29,967 nt of DNA from Deltaproteobacteria bacterium (GCA_005879255.1 VBKY01000021.1:1-29967), one strand, 5' to 3'. Counted from the stretch's first letter, positions 16,303 to 24,004 are shown. Numbers and translations: made by a program. Notes: generated from the letters alone by a model not told the origin.

Positions 16303-17250
16303 TTAACTAAGCGAGATCCGCGGATCCAGCCATTTATATAAAACATCGACAAAGAGATTGACGACCACATAAGTGCAGGCGAGAAAGAGAACCGCGCCTT
16401 GGAGGAGCGGATAATCGCGCGCGTAGACCGCTTCGAGCACCAACCGGCCAACTCCAGGCCAGGCGAATATCGTTTCCACCACAGTCGATCCGCCGAGCAG
16501 CCGGCCGACCTGCAAGCCGATGACGGTCGTCGCCGCGATCAGCGAATTTCTCAAGGTGTGTTTGTAGACGACCCATCGCCGCGGCACTCCTTTCGCTCGC
16601 GCCGTGCGCACGTAGTCGAGCTTGAGCTGCTCGAGCATTTCCGCCCTGACGTAGCGGGTCACCGTGGAAGCCATGTCGGTGCCAAGAACGATCGCCGGCA
16701 AAGTCAGATACCAGAGAAACATTCCGAAGTTGGTCGACGGATCGACGTACCCCAGGGTCGGAAACCATCCCAGATAGAGGCCGAAGCCAAGGATGAGCAG
16801 CAAGGCGAACCAAAAATTCGGCACCGCGATGCCGAACAGGGCAAAACTCATCGCCGAATAATCCCACAGGGTGTTTTGCCTGACGGCCGCCAGAGTTCCT
16901 GCCGGGATCGCGATCACAGTTCCGAGAATCAGCGACGCCAGAGCAAGATAGATAGTGGCCGGGTAACGCTCGACCACCGTGTCCATAACTGCCCGCTGGG
17001 TACGCAGGGATTGTCCGAGATCGCCGTGGGCCAAGCGCTGAAGCCAGCTAAAATACTGGGCGTAGAGCGGCCGGTCGAGTCCCATTTTTTTGCGCAGCAG
17101 CTGGTACTGGGTCTCGTCATAACGCTCCTCCCCGAGCATGACCTGGACGGGATCTCCCGGCAGGAGGTGGATGATGGAGAAGATCAGAAACGACGCGCAC
17201 AAGAGCACCGGCACGAGTTGAAGAAGGCGTCTAAGCACGTAGAGAATCAC
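16303..17250 (-). CDS. ABC permease, DppB-like
   Basis: This 315-residue inner-membrane permease has the N-terminal hallmark MILYVLRRLLQLVPVLLCAS and HLLPGDP (28-34). It also has MGLDRPLYAQYFSWL and GDLGQSL (76-82), and a cytoplasmic EAA loop at DYVRTARAKGVPRRWVVYKH (212-231). These are all diagnostic of DppB/GsiC-type subunits. About six transmembrane helices are visible. It follows the NMT1-like gene after 60 nt and is followed closely by its partner DppC, giving one transcription unit with the thiamine-diphosphate enzyme genes upstream. Confidence 0.92.
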   Translation of the reverse strand: MILYVLRRLLQLVPVLLCASFLIFSIIHLLPGDPVQVMLGEERYDETQYQLLRKKMGLDRPLYAQYFSWLQRLAHGDLGQSLRTQRAVMDTVVERYPATIYLALASLILGTVIAIPAGTLAAVRQNTLWDYSAMSFALFGIAVPNFWFALLLILGFGLYLGWFPTLGYVDPSTNFGMFLWYLTLPAIVLGTDMASTVTRYVRAEMLEQLKLDYVRTARAKGVPRRWVVYKHTLRNSLIAATTVIGLQVGRLLGGSTVVETIFAWPGVGRLVLEAVYARDYPLLQGAVLFLACTYVVVNLFVDVLYKWLDPRISLS

Positions 17251-17310
17251 GAATTACTCGCGTTTAACATTCGCTGTGCCGCGACGCCGAGCCGCCGTCT
17301 CTGTGCCGAT

Positions 17311-18297
17311 TTAATTACCTTGATAGAGCGCGTCAATGAAGCCGCTATCGTCGATCATGCGCAGGTAATGCGTGTCCCAGACTTCTAACGGACCGATGAA
17401 ATTGGCCTGCGGATCATGCGCGACATCGAGATTATAGAGATTTTCCACAGCCAGAGGCTCCGGATAAGGCTTCGGGCAGAGCAGCGCGCTCCATTGGCCA
17501 TGCAGGTATTCGACTTCGTCGTCGCCGTCCAGACCGATCAAAGGCGCCACTTCGCGGGCGATAATGGCGCAGCTCTTTTCTCTCTCGGTTTTAAAAAAAT
17601 GCACGGCCTCGATCAACGCCTTCAGGAATGCCACCGCGGTCTGTTCATTTTCGCGGACGAAGTCCATGTTGGCGCAGATCGTCGTATTGTGAATCACCGG
17701 CAGGGCCGGGAGCTCAATCGCATTCAAACCGCGTTTTTTCGCCTGAAGGTCGAAGGGCATATCAACGTTGGCGGCATCGACATCGTTGCGACGAATACGA
17801 TCGATGCTGGACGGGCCCACGGCGAGGCGTGAGTCCGCGCCTTCGCCGTCGCGCGAGGCGAGCACAAATTGCACCGTCGAAATATCGACCCCGGCGCGCA
17901 CGAGGGCCTGGCGCAGATTGCCGACAACGCAAGGCGCCGGGCCCGTGAGAATTCTTTTGCCTTCGAGCTGCTTAGGCTCGTGGATGTCCGGCCGGCAAAT
18001 CAAACGATCGTCCCAGTGATTCTGCGTTTGCGCCAGGAAAGTCAACCGGTGATCGCCGCGCGCGCGGTAAACGTAGGGCTCGTGGTGCAGACCGCTTAGA
18101 AATTGATATTCGCCGGATAGCAGCGCCGCGCGCTCGCCGATCGTGCGCGTCGGTTTGCCGCGCTCGGGCACCTTGGCAACGTCCACCTCGAGCTCGAAAC
18201 CATGCTTCGCAGCCACGCCCGAATCGCGAAACACGGCGTGCAGCGGCATGTGAGAAATCGAGCTGCTGAGAACTTTGATCTTTTCGTAATGACCCAT
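17311..18297 (-). CDS. NMT1/THI5-like periplasmic-binding-fold protein lacking a signal peptide
   Basis: The 328-residue protein shows the type II binding-protein fold of the NMT1/taurine-binding clade. It begins directly with the first strand (YEKIKVLSSSISHMPLHAVF). KQLEGKRILT follows near the hinge, and a C-terminal helical region includes VRENEQTAVAFLKALIEAVH. No signal peptide or lipobox precedes the fold, so it is probably cytoplasmic. That resembles 4,5-dihydroxyphthalate-decarboxylase-like members of the same fold, two of which are encoded in the opposite operon. The ATG at 18297 lies one base after the beta-subunit stop, and its GGAAAGGA ribosome-binding site is inside that gene. Tight coupling to a decarboxylase suggests an enzymatic or substrate-handling role rather than transport. 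Confidence 0.75.
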   Translation of the reverse strand: MGHYEKIKVLSSSISHMPLHAVFRDSGVAAKHGFELEVDVAKVPERGKPTRTIGERAALLSGEYQFLSGLHHEPYVYRARGDHRLTFLAQTQNHWDDRLICRPDIHEPKQLEGKRILTGPAPCVVGNLRQALVRAGVDISTVQFVLASRDGEGADSRLAVGPSSIDRIRRNDVDAANVDMPFDLQAKKRGLNAIELPALPVIHNTTICANMDFVRENEQTAVAFLKALIEAVHFFKTEREKSCAIIAREVAPLIGLDGDDEVEYLHGQWSALLCPKPYPEPLAVENLYNLDVAHDPQANFIGPLEVWDTHYLRMIDDSGFIDALYQGN

Positions 18298-18298
18298 C

Positions 18299-18901
18299 TC
18301 AATCCTTTCCGGCCGATGACTTGCCCTGATAATCCGGATGGCGCAGCAAAGCGCTGATGAAATGCTCGAGCATGGGCCGGCCGTGGATCAGGCGTGAATC
18401 GACTTTGACCTGGGCCCTGCCCGATTCGGACTTGAGAACAAAAAAGCTCAGCTCCAAAGCTGCCAGCGCCGGCTTTACGACGGCGGCAAAATCTTCAGTG
18501 CTCGTGATGGTCGCGGCTTTTTTAACTCCCGCGCCTTGCGCCATCTTGGCGAGATCGGTCCCTCGGGCCGTCGCTGTGGCGCCCATGTTCGCATACGCTT
18601 GATTATCGAATACCAGCGCTAAGAGATTCGGCGGGTTCACGTCAGCCAATGTGACCAGGCTGCTGGTGTCGAGCAGTAAGCTGCCATCCGAATCGATGGC
18701 GATCACCTTGCGCTTGGGAAACGCCAAAGCGAGTCCGACCGCGAAGGACATGCAGGTGCCCATATTGAGGCTGTGAAAATTAGCGCCTTGGGGCCGCAGG
18801 TATGCCCATTCCCTGGCGTTGCCGCCGCGGCTGGTAACCGTAAGCGCATGCTCATCGAGCCATGACGCCAACAGCTTGAGGCAGTCGAAACGTTTCACCA
18901 T
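18299..18901 (-). CDS. Thiamine-diphosphate decarboxylase, beta (TPP-binding) subunit
   Basis: This 200-residue subunit corresponds to the C-terminal TPP domain of two-chain 2-oxoacid decarboxylases such as sulfopyruvate decarboxylase ComE and phosphonopyruvate-type enzymes. The cofactor motif reads DSDGS (70-74) followed 26 residues later by DN (99-100) in LVFDNQAYANMG. The second residue of the usual GDGS motif is otherwise kept. MGTCMSFAVGLALAFPKRKV (47-66) precedes it as expected. It overlaps the alpha subunit by seven bases (ATGGTGA), so the chains are coupled and made in equal amounts. The substrate (a 2-oxoacid from sulfonate, phosphonate or aromatic catabolism) cannot be told from sequence. 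Confidence 0.85.
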   Translation of the reverse strand: MVKRFDCLKLLASWLDEHALTVTSRGGNAREWAYLRPQGANFHSLNMGTCMSFAVGLALAFPKRKVIAIDSDGSLLLDTSSLVTLADVNPPNLLALVFDNQAYANMGATATARGTDLAKMAQGAGVKKAATITSTEDFAAVVKPALAALELSFFVLKSESGRAQVKVDSRLIHGRPMLEHFISALLRHPDYQGKSSAGKD

Positions 18902-19407
18902 AAAACCTCGCCGGTGAGCAGCAGGACCAGCGGCGTACCGTATTCCCGACAGGCAAAGTGACTGTCGCGAATCTCGCGCTCGAGATCGTCCTTTTTTTTG
19001 ATCACCCGATAGGGAATGCGCAGGGTATTGAGCATGGGCTCGCCGAGCTGCTGGAACATGAAAAGTTGCGCGCCCGAGACGCCGCTACGATCGCCGATGT
19101 CGCCGCGGTACGAAGCCATGATCAGCACCGGGATGCCATACAACACACCCATCTGCGCCAGCGACCACGTTCCCACCAGCAGCCCGGCGATGCCGGTGAC
19201 GAATATACAGCGGCGTCCGCCCAATGAGGCGCCGGCGCAGAGCGAAATGCCGTTGCTCTCACTCGCCACAGTGACGCTGGTGAAGTAGGGGTCGCGGCGG
19301 ATCGTTTCGGTGAGCGGTGAAGTGGGTTCCTCGGGAAGCGTGACCACGAGATCGATCCGCTCGGCTTTGAGCGTGTCGATAATCTTGGCGATCGTGTCTG
19401 GTTCCAT
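18895..19407 (-). CDS. Thiamine-diphosphate decarboxylase, alpha (PYR domain) subunit
   Basis: The 170-residue chain corresponds to the N-terminal pyrimidine-binding domain of TPP decarboxylases (ComD-like). VTVASESNGISLCAGASLGG (45-64) contains the catalytic cofactor-activating Glu at E50. GIAGLLVGTWSLAQMGVLYG and RGDIGDRSGVSGAQ further support this family. I choose the ATG at 19407 rather than the in-frame one at 19464 because a good promoter (TTGACA, TATAGT) lies between them; transcription would start downstream of 19464. It is the first gene of a minus-strand operon: alpha, beta, NMT1-like, DppB, DppC and probably DppA. The active site would be completed at the interface with the beta subunit. 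Confidence 0.85.
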   Translation of the reverse strand: MEPDTIAKIIDTLKAERIDLVVTLPEEPTSPLTETIRRDPYFTSVTVASESNGISLCAGASLGGRRCIFVTGIAGLLVGTWSLAQMGVLYGIPVLIMASYRGDIGDRSGVSGAQLFMFQQLGEPMLNTLRIPYRVIKKKDDLEREIRDSHFACREYGTPLVLLLTGEVLW

Positions 19408-19434
19408 CGATGACCTGAGAGAAAAATTGGCCGA

Positions 19435-19464
19435 ACTATATGCCCCGGTAAAATCGCTTGTCAA
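19435..19464 (-). promoter_or_regulatory. Promoter of the TPP-decarboxylase/Dpp operon
   Basis: On the minus strand, TTGACA (19464-19459) and TATAGT (19440-19435) are 18 bp apart, giving a transcript start near 19428 and a short leader to ATG 19407. TCGCTTG (19485-19479) and CAAGCGA (19460-19454) form an inverted repeat around the -35 region that may bind a regulator. Confidence 0.65.
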
Positions 19465-19517
19465 ACTGCGATAATAATCAAGCGACGGGACCGCATTCTC
19501 GTTCGCCTCTCATCTTT

Positions 19518-19641
19518 GGGCCGTGGTTTAATTTCGCAAAAATTTGTAGGGGCGACCCCCTGTGGTCGCCCGTCCGAGAGGGCAGACACAGGGGTCTGCC
19601 CCTACCATTGGCGGCGGCGAAATCAAATTGAACCAGGACCC
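19518..19641. mobile_element. MITE-like element 2 with terminal inverted repeats and 6-bp target duplication
   Basis: The 124-bp element begins GGGCCGTGGTTTAATTT and ends AAATTGAACCAGGACCC; the arms pair at 14 of 17 positions. It is flanked by ATCTTT on both sides (19512-19517 and 19642-19647). The core is a different palindrome from that of element 1: GTAGGGGC (19546-19553) with GCCCCTAC (19598-19605), enclosing two smaller hairpins (GGGCGACC/GGTCGCCC and GGGCAGAC/GTCTGCCC). It lies in the divergent control region between the two operon promoters. Confidence 0.75.
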
Positions 19642-19666
19642 ATCTTTTGACGAAGCCCGCGAGAGG

Positions 19667-19697
19667 TTGACTTAATTGTCGACAATCTTGTATACAA
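19667..19697 (+). promoter_or_regulatory. GntR gene promoter overlapped by two palindromic operators
   Basis: TTGACT (19667-19672) and TATACA (19691-19696) are 18 bp apart. ATTGTCGACAAT (19675-19686) and TTGTATACAA (19688-19697) are perfect palindromes whose centres are 12 bp apart; the second contains most of the -10 box. TTGTNNACAA-type sites are typical for GntR regulators of the FadR/FCD group, so the encoded regulator probably represses itself and the downstream operon. Confidence 0.75.
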
Positions 19698-19715
19698 AAT
19701 TTTCAGCAAAGGGAA

Positions 19716-20426
19716 ATGAAAAATAGCAAACCCAAAACCCGCCACAAGCAAAACCTAGTGGATAAGGCGGTGCAGTATCTGACCCGCGAGATCCTGGCGG
19801 ACAGACTCCGACCTAATCAGCGGATCAGCGAGCTCGCCGTATGCGGAGAACTGGGGATCAGCCGCTCGCCGGTTCGCGAGGCGCTGCGCATGTTGGAACG
19901 GGACGGGCTGGTCAAGCAGAGCGGCAATCGCGGTGTGGTCGTGGCCGACATCACGCCCGAGGAAGCCGACGAGCTTTATCTGGTTCATGGCCACTTGATC
20001 GGCCTGGCGGCCCGGCTCGCGTGCCGCCGGATGAAAGGCGAAGCGCTGAGCAGCATGGCCAAGTTGGTCGACAAGCTTCGCCAATGCGCCAGGAAAAAAG
20101 ACCGTCACGGCTTTCTCGAGACGCGCGCCGAATTGGAGCGCTTGATCTGTGAGCGGAGTTTTTCGCCGCGGCTCGCGCACCTGTTCGAAGTGATGGCCTA
20201 TCCGAGCGCCCGTTATCGGGTATTTCACGTGTCGGTTCCCGGATACATGGAACAGGTGGTGCGCTGCTATGAAGGAGTTTTCGACGCCTTTACTCGGGGA
20301 GACGACGTTGCCGCGGAACGATTCAGACTTGAAGTCATGGATTTAGGGCGAGATTTGTTGCGGCGCTATTTCATCGAGCCCCAGTCAGGCTACAAGCCGC
20401 AGGACCAAACGACGGATCATCCATGA
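19716..20426 (+). CDS. GntR-family transcriptional regulator, FCD (FadR) subgroup
   Basis: The 236-residue DNA-binding protein has a winged helix at residues 15-78. Its core is RISELAVCGELGISRSPVRE (36-55), followed by ALRMLERDGLVKQSGNRGVV. The remaining 155 residues form an all-helical ligand-binding FCD-type domain (ITPEEADELYLVHGHLIGLA onward). Such regulators usually sense an organic acid and release DNA when it binds. The start is fixed by AAAGGG just upstream of the ATG. Two perfect palindromes overlap the promoter. The stop overlaps the next start by ATGA, so the regulator heads the operon it most likely controls; the divergent TPP-decarboxylase operon may also be a target. The inducer is plausibly an aromatic carboxylate, by context only. 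Confidence 0.9.
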   Translation: MKNSKPKTRHKQNLVDKAVQYLTREILADRLRPNQRISELAVCGELGISRSPVREALRMLERDGLVKQSGNRGVVVADITPEEADELYLVHGHLIGLAARLACRRMKGEALSSMAKLVDKLRQCARKKDRHGFLETRAELERLICERSFSPRLAHLFEVMAYPSARYRVFHVSVPGYMEQVVRCYEGVFDAFTRGDDVAAERFRLEVMDLGRDLLRRYFIEPQSGYKPQDQTTDHP

Positions 20427-21409
20427 GCCAAGAGCAGAAACCGATCCGCATCGCCATCGGAGAAAATCTTTGGACGCGCGCCTTGGTCGACGGTAGCGTG
20501 CGCGTCGACGGCTTCGCCGTCGAGTTTCATTCCAAAGTGACCTTGCCGGACCGTCTGCACGGCGTGCGCGAAGGAAAATGGCAAGGCTCGGATGGCACAT
20601 TGACCGATTATCTGCTGGAGAAAGATGCCGGGCTCGGCGTGCCGAAGGTGGCGCTGCCGATCTTCATGTTGGGGGGATTTCGCCAACGGACCTTGCTCAT
20701 GCGGCGCGATGGGGTAGCCGTCGAAAATCTTGAGGGCCGAAGGGTGCTCATGCCGCGCGTGCTGACTCCCGGCGCCGTCTATGCGCGCGGCTTGCTGGCC
20801 GATGAGTTTGGCATTGCGCGTGAGTCCGTCCAATGGCACACGATTCACGGCGCGGAAGAAGATGCCGACTGGAAGTGGCTTAAGGGGAGGCTGGGCAAGC
20901 CCGAGGGCTTCGAGGCAGTCGTCGCTGCCGCGGAAATGCTCAGCGGCGGCGAGTTCGATGCTCTAATTCATCCGGGAGGACATGGATTTTTTTCTCTATT
21001 CGGCGGCGACCAAATGATCGGCGGCACTCTGAAACGCTTTCCGGATCTCTGCGAGCCTTTGGGAAATGCCGAGACCATCGCCGCGTGGTTTAAAAAAACC
21101 AAGATTTATCCAACGGTCCATGGCCTTCAGTTGCGCGCCGATTGTCTCGATGCCAATTCGGGTCTTGCTGATGCCTTGGTGGACGCATTTGCTCGCGCCT
21201 GGTCTGCCAGTGAAGCCCGCTTGGATCAGCCAGAGCGCGAGCTGCTCGAGCGCGAGAGGTCATTGCTCGGATTCGATCCCTACCGCTACGAGCTCGGCGA
21301 AGTGCAGCGCCATACGATCGAAAAACTGATGGACTATCTTCACGCCGACGGTCTTTTACGGCGCCGCTTTACCATTCAAGATCTTTTTCCCTTCGCAGGT
21401 CGGCGATGA
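20423..21409 (+). CDS. 4,5-dihydroxyphthalate decarboxylase-like protein (Pht5-like), copy 1
   Basis: The 328-residue cytoplasmic protein of the binding-protein fold resembles 4,5-dihydroxyphthalate decarboxylase. It shows LVDGSVRVDGFAVEF at the N-terminus, VALPIFMLGGFRQRTLLMRR, ENLEGRRVLMPR, then the YARGLLADEFGI block typical of that family. A VHGLQLRADC region leads into a helical C-terminus (LMDYLHADGLLRRRFTIQDL). There is no signal peptide. The start overlaps the regulator stop (ATGA), and the end overlaps the VOC gene (ATGA). A paralog of similar length lies two genes on. Whether it is a decarboxylase or a ligand-binding protein is not settled by sequence; similarity to the characterised enzyme is my recollection of family motifs. 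Confidence 0.8.
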   Translation: MSQEQKPIRIAIGENLWTRALVDGSVRVDGFAVEFHSKVTLPDRLHGVREGKWQGSDGTLTDYLLEKDAGLGVPKVALPIFMLGGFRQRTLLMRRDGVAVENLEGRRVLMPRVLTPGAVYARGLLADEFGIARESVQWHTIHGAEEDADWKWLKGRLGKPEGFEAVVAAAEMLSGGEFDALIHPGGHGFFSLFGGDQMIGGTLKRFPDLCEPLGNAETIAAWFKKTKIYPTVHGLQLRADCLDANSGLADALVDAFARAWSASEARLDQPERELLERERSLLGFDPYRYELGEVQRHTIEKLMDYLHADGLLRRRFTIQDLFPFAGRR

Positions 21410-21798
21410 AACCAGAGACGGCACCGCTCTTGTTCGATGTGCGCAGGCTGCTCGTCTACGTCGAAGACCTGGATCGCGCGGTCAACTACTACCGCGACAT
21501 GCTCGGCTTTAAACCGCTCGGCGGCGTCGCCGGGACCAATTTTGAGTTCGCCACTTCGGGCGCGCCGCTGGTGCTCCACCGCGACGGCCGGGCCGCCGAC
21601 TCGGCGCGAGACCGAGTCGGCTTCGTGCCGAGCTTTCAAGTTCAGGCGGGAATTCACGAGTTGATCGAGACCTTCAGGAGACGGGGCGTTCGGATCGTTC
21701 ACGAAGTCTTGGAAGTGTCGCACGGTTGGGTGGCATTTATCAGCGACCTCGATGGGAACGTACTGCAGATCTATCAGGCCAAGGGAGGGAGCGACTAG
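21406..21798 (+). CDS. VOC (glyoxalase/extradiol dioxygenase superfamily) protein
   Basis: The 130-residue protein forms one VOC module pair: RRLLVYVEDLDRAVNYYRDM (10-29) with LGFKPLGG, and SFQVQAGIHELIETFRRRGV followed by WVAFISDLDGNVLQIYQ. The last metal ligand of the superfamily, normally Glu in GNxxE, is Gln here (GNVLQ). The first position lacks the usual His, so a canonical metal site is doubtful. It is coupled by ATGA to the gene before, and the next ATG follows its TAG immediately. Sitting between two Pht5-like genes, it may act on or bind an intermediate of the same pathway; the exact role is unknown. Confidence 0.85.
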   Translation: MKPETAPLLFDVRRLLVYVEDLDRAVNYYRDMLGFKPLGGVAGTNFEFATSGAPLVLHRDGRAADSARDRVGFVPSFQVQAGIHELIETFRRRGVRIVHEVLEVSHGWVAFISDLDGNVLQIYQAKGGSD

Positions 21799-22812
21799 AT
21801 GCCAAGCCTATGCATTCATGTTCCGAACTGCATGTGGACCAAGGCCTTGCTCGACGGCAGGGTGAAAGTGGATGGCTTCGACGCGACGTTCGAGCCTGCG
21901 GCATTCGACCCGCGTGGCTCAAGTCGGCTGCGTGGCGATGTCGAAGATAAATTTGCCGCCACCGAGCAGGTTATTCCGGATTTTCTCGTCCGCATCGCGC
22001 GCGGAAGCGAAAAGGAATTCGTGGCGCTGCCGATTTTCGTGACCCGCGGCATGGTGCATCGAAAGTTCGTCATGCGGCGCGAGTCATCGACGCCGAAAGA
22101 TCTCAAAGGCTGTACCATCGGCATGGGACGAGTGCTCGGCGCCACCAGCGTTTATTTACGCGGTCTGTTGGCGGATCACTTTGGGGTTACAAGAAGCGCG
22201 GCGCGCTGGGTTACCGCCGAGCCGCTGAGCAGCGACGGCGCCATCGGCGGCGGCGAATGGGCGCACACCCATCGGCGCGGCGGCATAAAAGCGTCAGAGC
22301 TGATTCAGCGATTGAGCGTCGGCGATTTGGATGCGGTGATCTATCCCGGCGGCGCCGGCGGCCACTGGTTTAACTGGGTCGTCGAGGGCAGCGCCAGCCG
22401 CACGCCCGACCCCTACGGCGACCTCGAGCAGATGGTGGCGAGCAGCTCAAACCTCTGCTTTCCCGTCGGTGATGTCGAATCCCATTTGGCATGGTTCCAG
22501 AAAGAGCACATTTATCCGACCTACCACTTTCTTGGCGTTCGCAAGAGCGTGGCAGCGAGCCATCCGGGATTGACCGATGCGCTCGTGGATGCCTTCGAGC
22601 GCGCGGCCGTCGTCGCCGCTGCCTATATGAGCGATGAAGAGCGAAGGCTCTACGAGCGCGAAAAGGAGCTTTTGGGTCTCGACCCGAACGAGTGTGGTTT
22701 GAACGCGGTTCACAAAAAAACTATAGAGCGGTGCTTGGACTATCTCGAAGCGGATGGGTTACTGCCACGGCGCCCGACGCTGGGGGAAATTTTTCCGCTT
22801 TCCGGAAGTTGA
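21799..22812 (+). CDS. 4,5-dihydroxyphthalate decarboxylase-like protein (Pht5-like), copy 2
   Basis: This 337-residue paralog of the gene at 20423 shares LLDGRVKVDGFDATFEP, FVALPIFVTRGMVHRKFVMR and PKDLKGCTIGMGRV. It also shares VYLRGLLADHFGV, HIYPTYHFLGVRKSV and a C-terminal CLDYLEADGLLPRRPTLGEI block. It carries an extra Gly/His-rich insertion (GGGEWAHTHRRGG, near residues 150-162) not seen in copy 1. There is no signal peptide. The ATG directly follows the VOC stop codon, and GGGAGGGAG upstream can serve as ribosome-binding site. Duplicated members in one operon suggest two related substrates, or two subunits of one enzyme. Confidence 0.8.
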   Translation: MPSLCIHVPNCMWTKALLDGRVKVDGFDATFEPAAFDPRGSSRLRGDVEDKFAATEQVIPDFLVRIARGSEKEFVALPIFVTRGMVHRKFVMRRESSTPKDLKGCTIGMGRVLGATSVYLRGLLADHFGVTRSAARWVTAEPLSSDGAIGGGEWAHTHRRGGIKASELIQRLSVGDLDAVIYPGGAGGHWFNWVVEGSASRTPDPYGDLEQMVASSSNLCFPVGDVESHLAWFQKEHIYPTYHFLGVRKSVAASHPGLTDALVDAFERAAVVAAAYMSDEERRLYEREKELLGLDPNECGLNAVHKKTIERCLDYLEADGLLPRRPTLGEIFPLSGS

Positions 22813-22825
22813 TGATGGAGGTGAT

Positions 22826-23983
22826 ATGAAGGTTTGGCTTTTCATGCGTGTCGGCTATCCCAGACGCATTACCGGATCGTATTTGCTTGCCGGAAAGGAC
22901 TACGACCGTATTCTCGGCAAGGAGATCTACGACGAGGTGGTCGATTTTTTGCGCGGCGTCGAGAGCTACGGCTTCGACGGCATCTTTTTTCCTGAGCATC
23001 ACAGCCGCGCTGCCAACGGACTTTCGCCGTCGCCCAACCTGTTCGCGGCCATGGCCGCAGTGCTCACCAAGGACATCAAGATCGGACTGATGGGGAATTG
23101 TCTTCCCTTGCACCACCCGGTGCGGTTGGGCGAAGAACTCGCGCTGTTGGACAATCTTTCCAATGGCCGCCTCGTCGTCGGCATGACGCGGGGCGGCGAC
23201 TTCTGGGCCTTCAATATTCCCTCGGCCGAGTCGCGCGAGCGCTTCGAAGAAGGCTGGGAGATCATCCGCAAGGGTTGGGTGGCTGAGGAGCCGTTCGATT
23301 ACCACGGTAAGTACTGGAATCTAGACTATGTGGCGTTTCTGCCACGGCCCTTGCAGAAGCCGATCCCGGAGACCTGGATTCCATCGATCAGCGCCGAGAG
23401 CATGGAGTGGGCGGCAAAGAACCGCATATGCCTGGCAGCATCATGGTCGCCCACCGACCAAGTCAGTGAAAGCTTCGAATATTACCGGCGCTATGCGAAA
23501 GAGCATTGCGGCTGGGCGCCGGGCCCGGAGCATTGTGTGGTGTCGCGCGATATCTATGTGGCGGAAACCAACGCGAAGGCGCGTGAGGAAGCGGAGAAGG
23601 ATCTTCTCATCGGCCCGGCTGAAGAATTCGGCGGCTCGCCGGCAAATTATGGCCGCAGCGTGTCGGACGGATATTTTTCCAAGCAGGCGACGGCGTTCAA
23701 AAAGACCGAGCATATCGGCGTCATGGAAATTAAAAATTGGACATTCGAGCAGTTGCAGCAGGCGGGAATTTCTATCGTCGGCGATCCGGACTACGTGACC
23801 GAACAGATCCTACGCCAGTGTCGAACCATGGGCACGGACAAGATCATGATGCGGCCGGTTTTTGGCCGGCTCAGGCTCAACCAAGCGAAAAAGAGTCTGG
23901 AGCTGATGGCCAAGGAAGTCCTGCCAAATCTGAACAAGGAAAAGATCGCCATCCCGGCGCAGGTTTCGGCCTCGCCGCTGTAG
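22826..23983 (+). CDS. LLM-class flavin-dependent oxidoreductase
   Basis: The 385-residue cytoplasmic bacterial-luciferase-like monooxygenase uses reduced FMN or F420. Family blocks are visible: ESYGFDGIFFPEHH (46-59), NLFAAMAAVLTKDIKIGLMG (71-90) and LPLHHPVRLGEELALLDNLS (93-112). Next comes NGRLVVGMTRGGDFWAF, with YHGKYW and RPLQKPIPETWIP further on. I choose ATG 22826 because GGAGG (22817-22821) precedes it and it follows the Pht5-like stop by 13 nt; the frame stays open to 22754 inside the previous gene. In this operon it could hydroxylate an aromatic or heteroaromatic ring or cleave a C-S or C-N bond before decarboxylation and ring opening. The cofactor type is not determined. Confidence 0.9.
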   Translation: MKVWLFMRVGYPRRITGSYLLAGKDYDRILGKEIYDEVVDFLRGVESYGFDGIFFPEHHSRAANGLSPSPNLFAAMAAVLTKDIKIGLMGNCLPLHHPVRLGEELALLDNLSNGRLVVGMTRGGDFWAFNIPSAESRERFEEGWEIIRKGWVAEEPFDYHGKYWNLDYVAFLPRPLQKPIPETWIPSISAESMEWAAKNRICLAASWSPTDQVSESFEYYRRYAKEHCGWAPGPEHCVVSRDIYVAETNAKAREEAEKDLLIGPAEEFGGSPANYGRSVSDGYFSKQATAFKKTEHIGVMEIKNWTFEQLQQAGISIVGDPDYVTEQILRQCRTMGTDKIMMRPVFGRLRLNQAKKSLELMAKEVLPNLNKEKIAIPAQVSASPL

Positions 23984-24004
23984 GCGTTCGCAAAGAGGTG
24001 TGCC

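Noticed and set aside
16399..17388. A 329-codon open frame on the plus strand
   Set aside because: It is antisense to the DppB-like permease; its charged, His/Arg-rich content is typical of a shadow of a membrane-protein gene.
19408..19464. Earlier start for the TPP alpha subunit at 19464
   Set aside because: The candidate promoter lies between this ATG and 19407, so the longer form would not be transcribed from it; family similarity begins after 19407.
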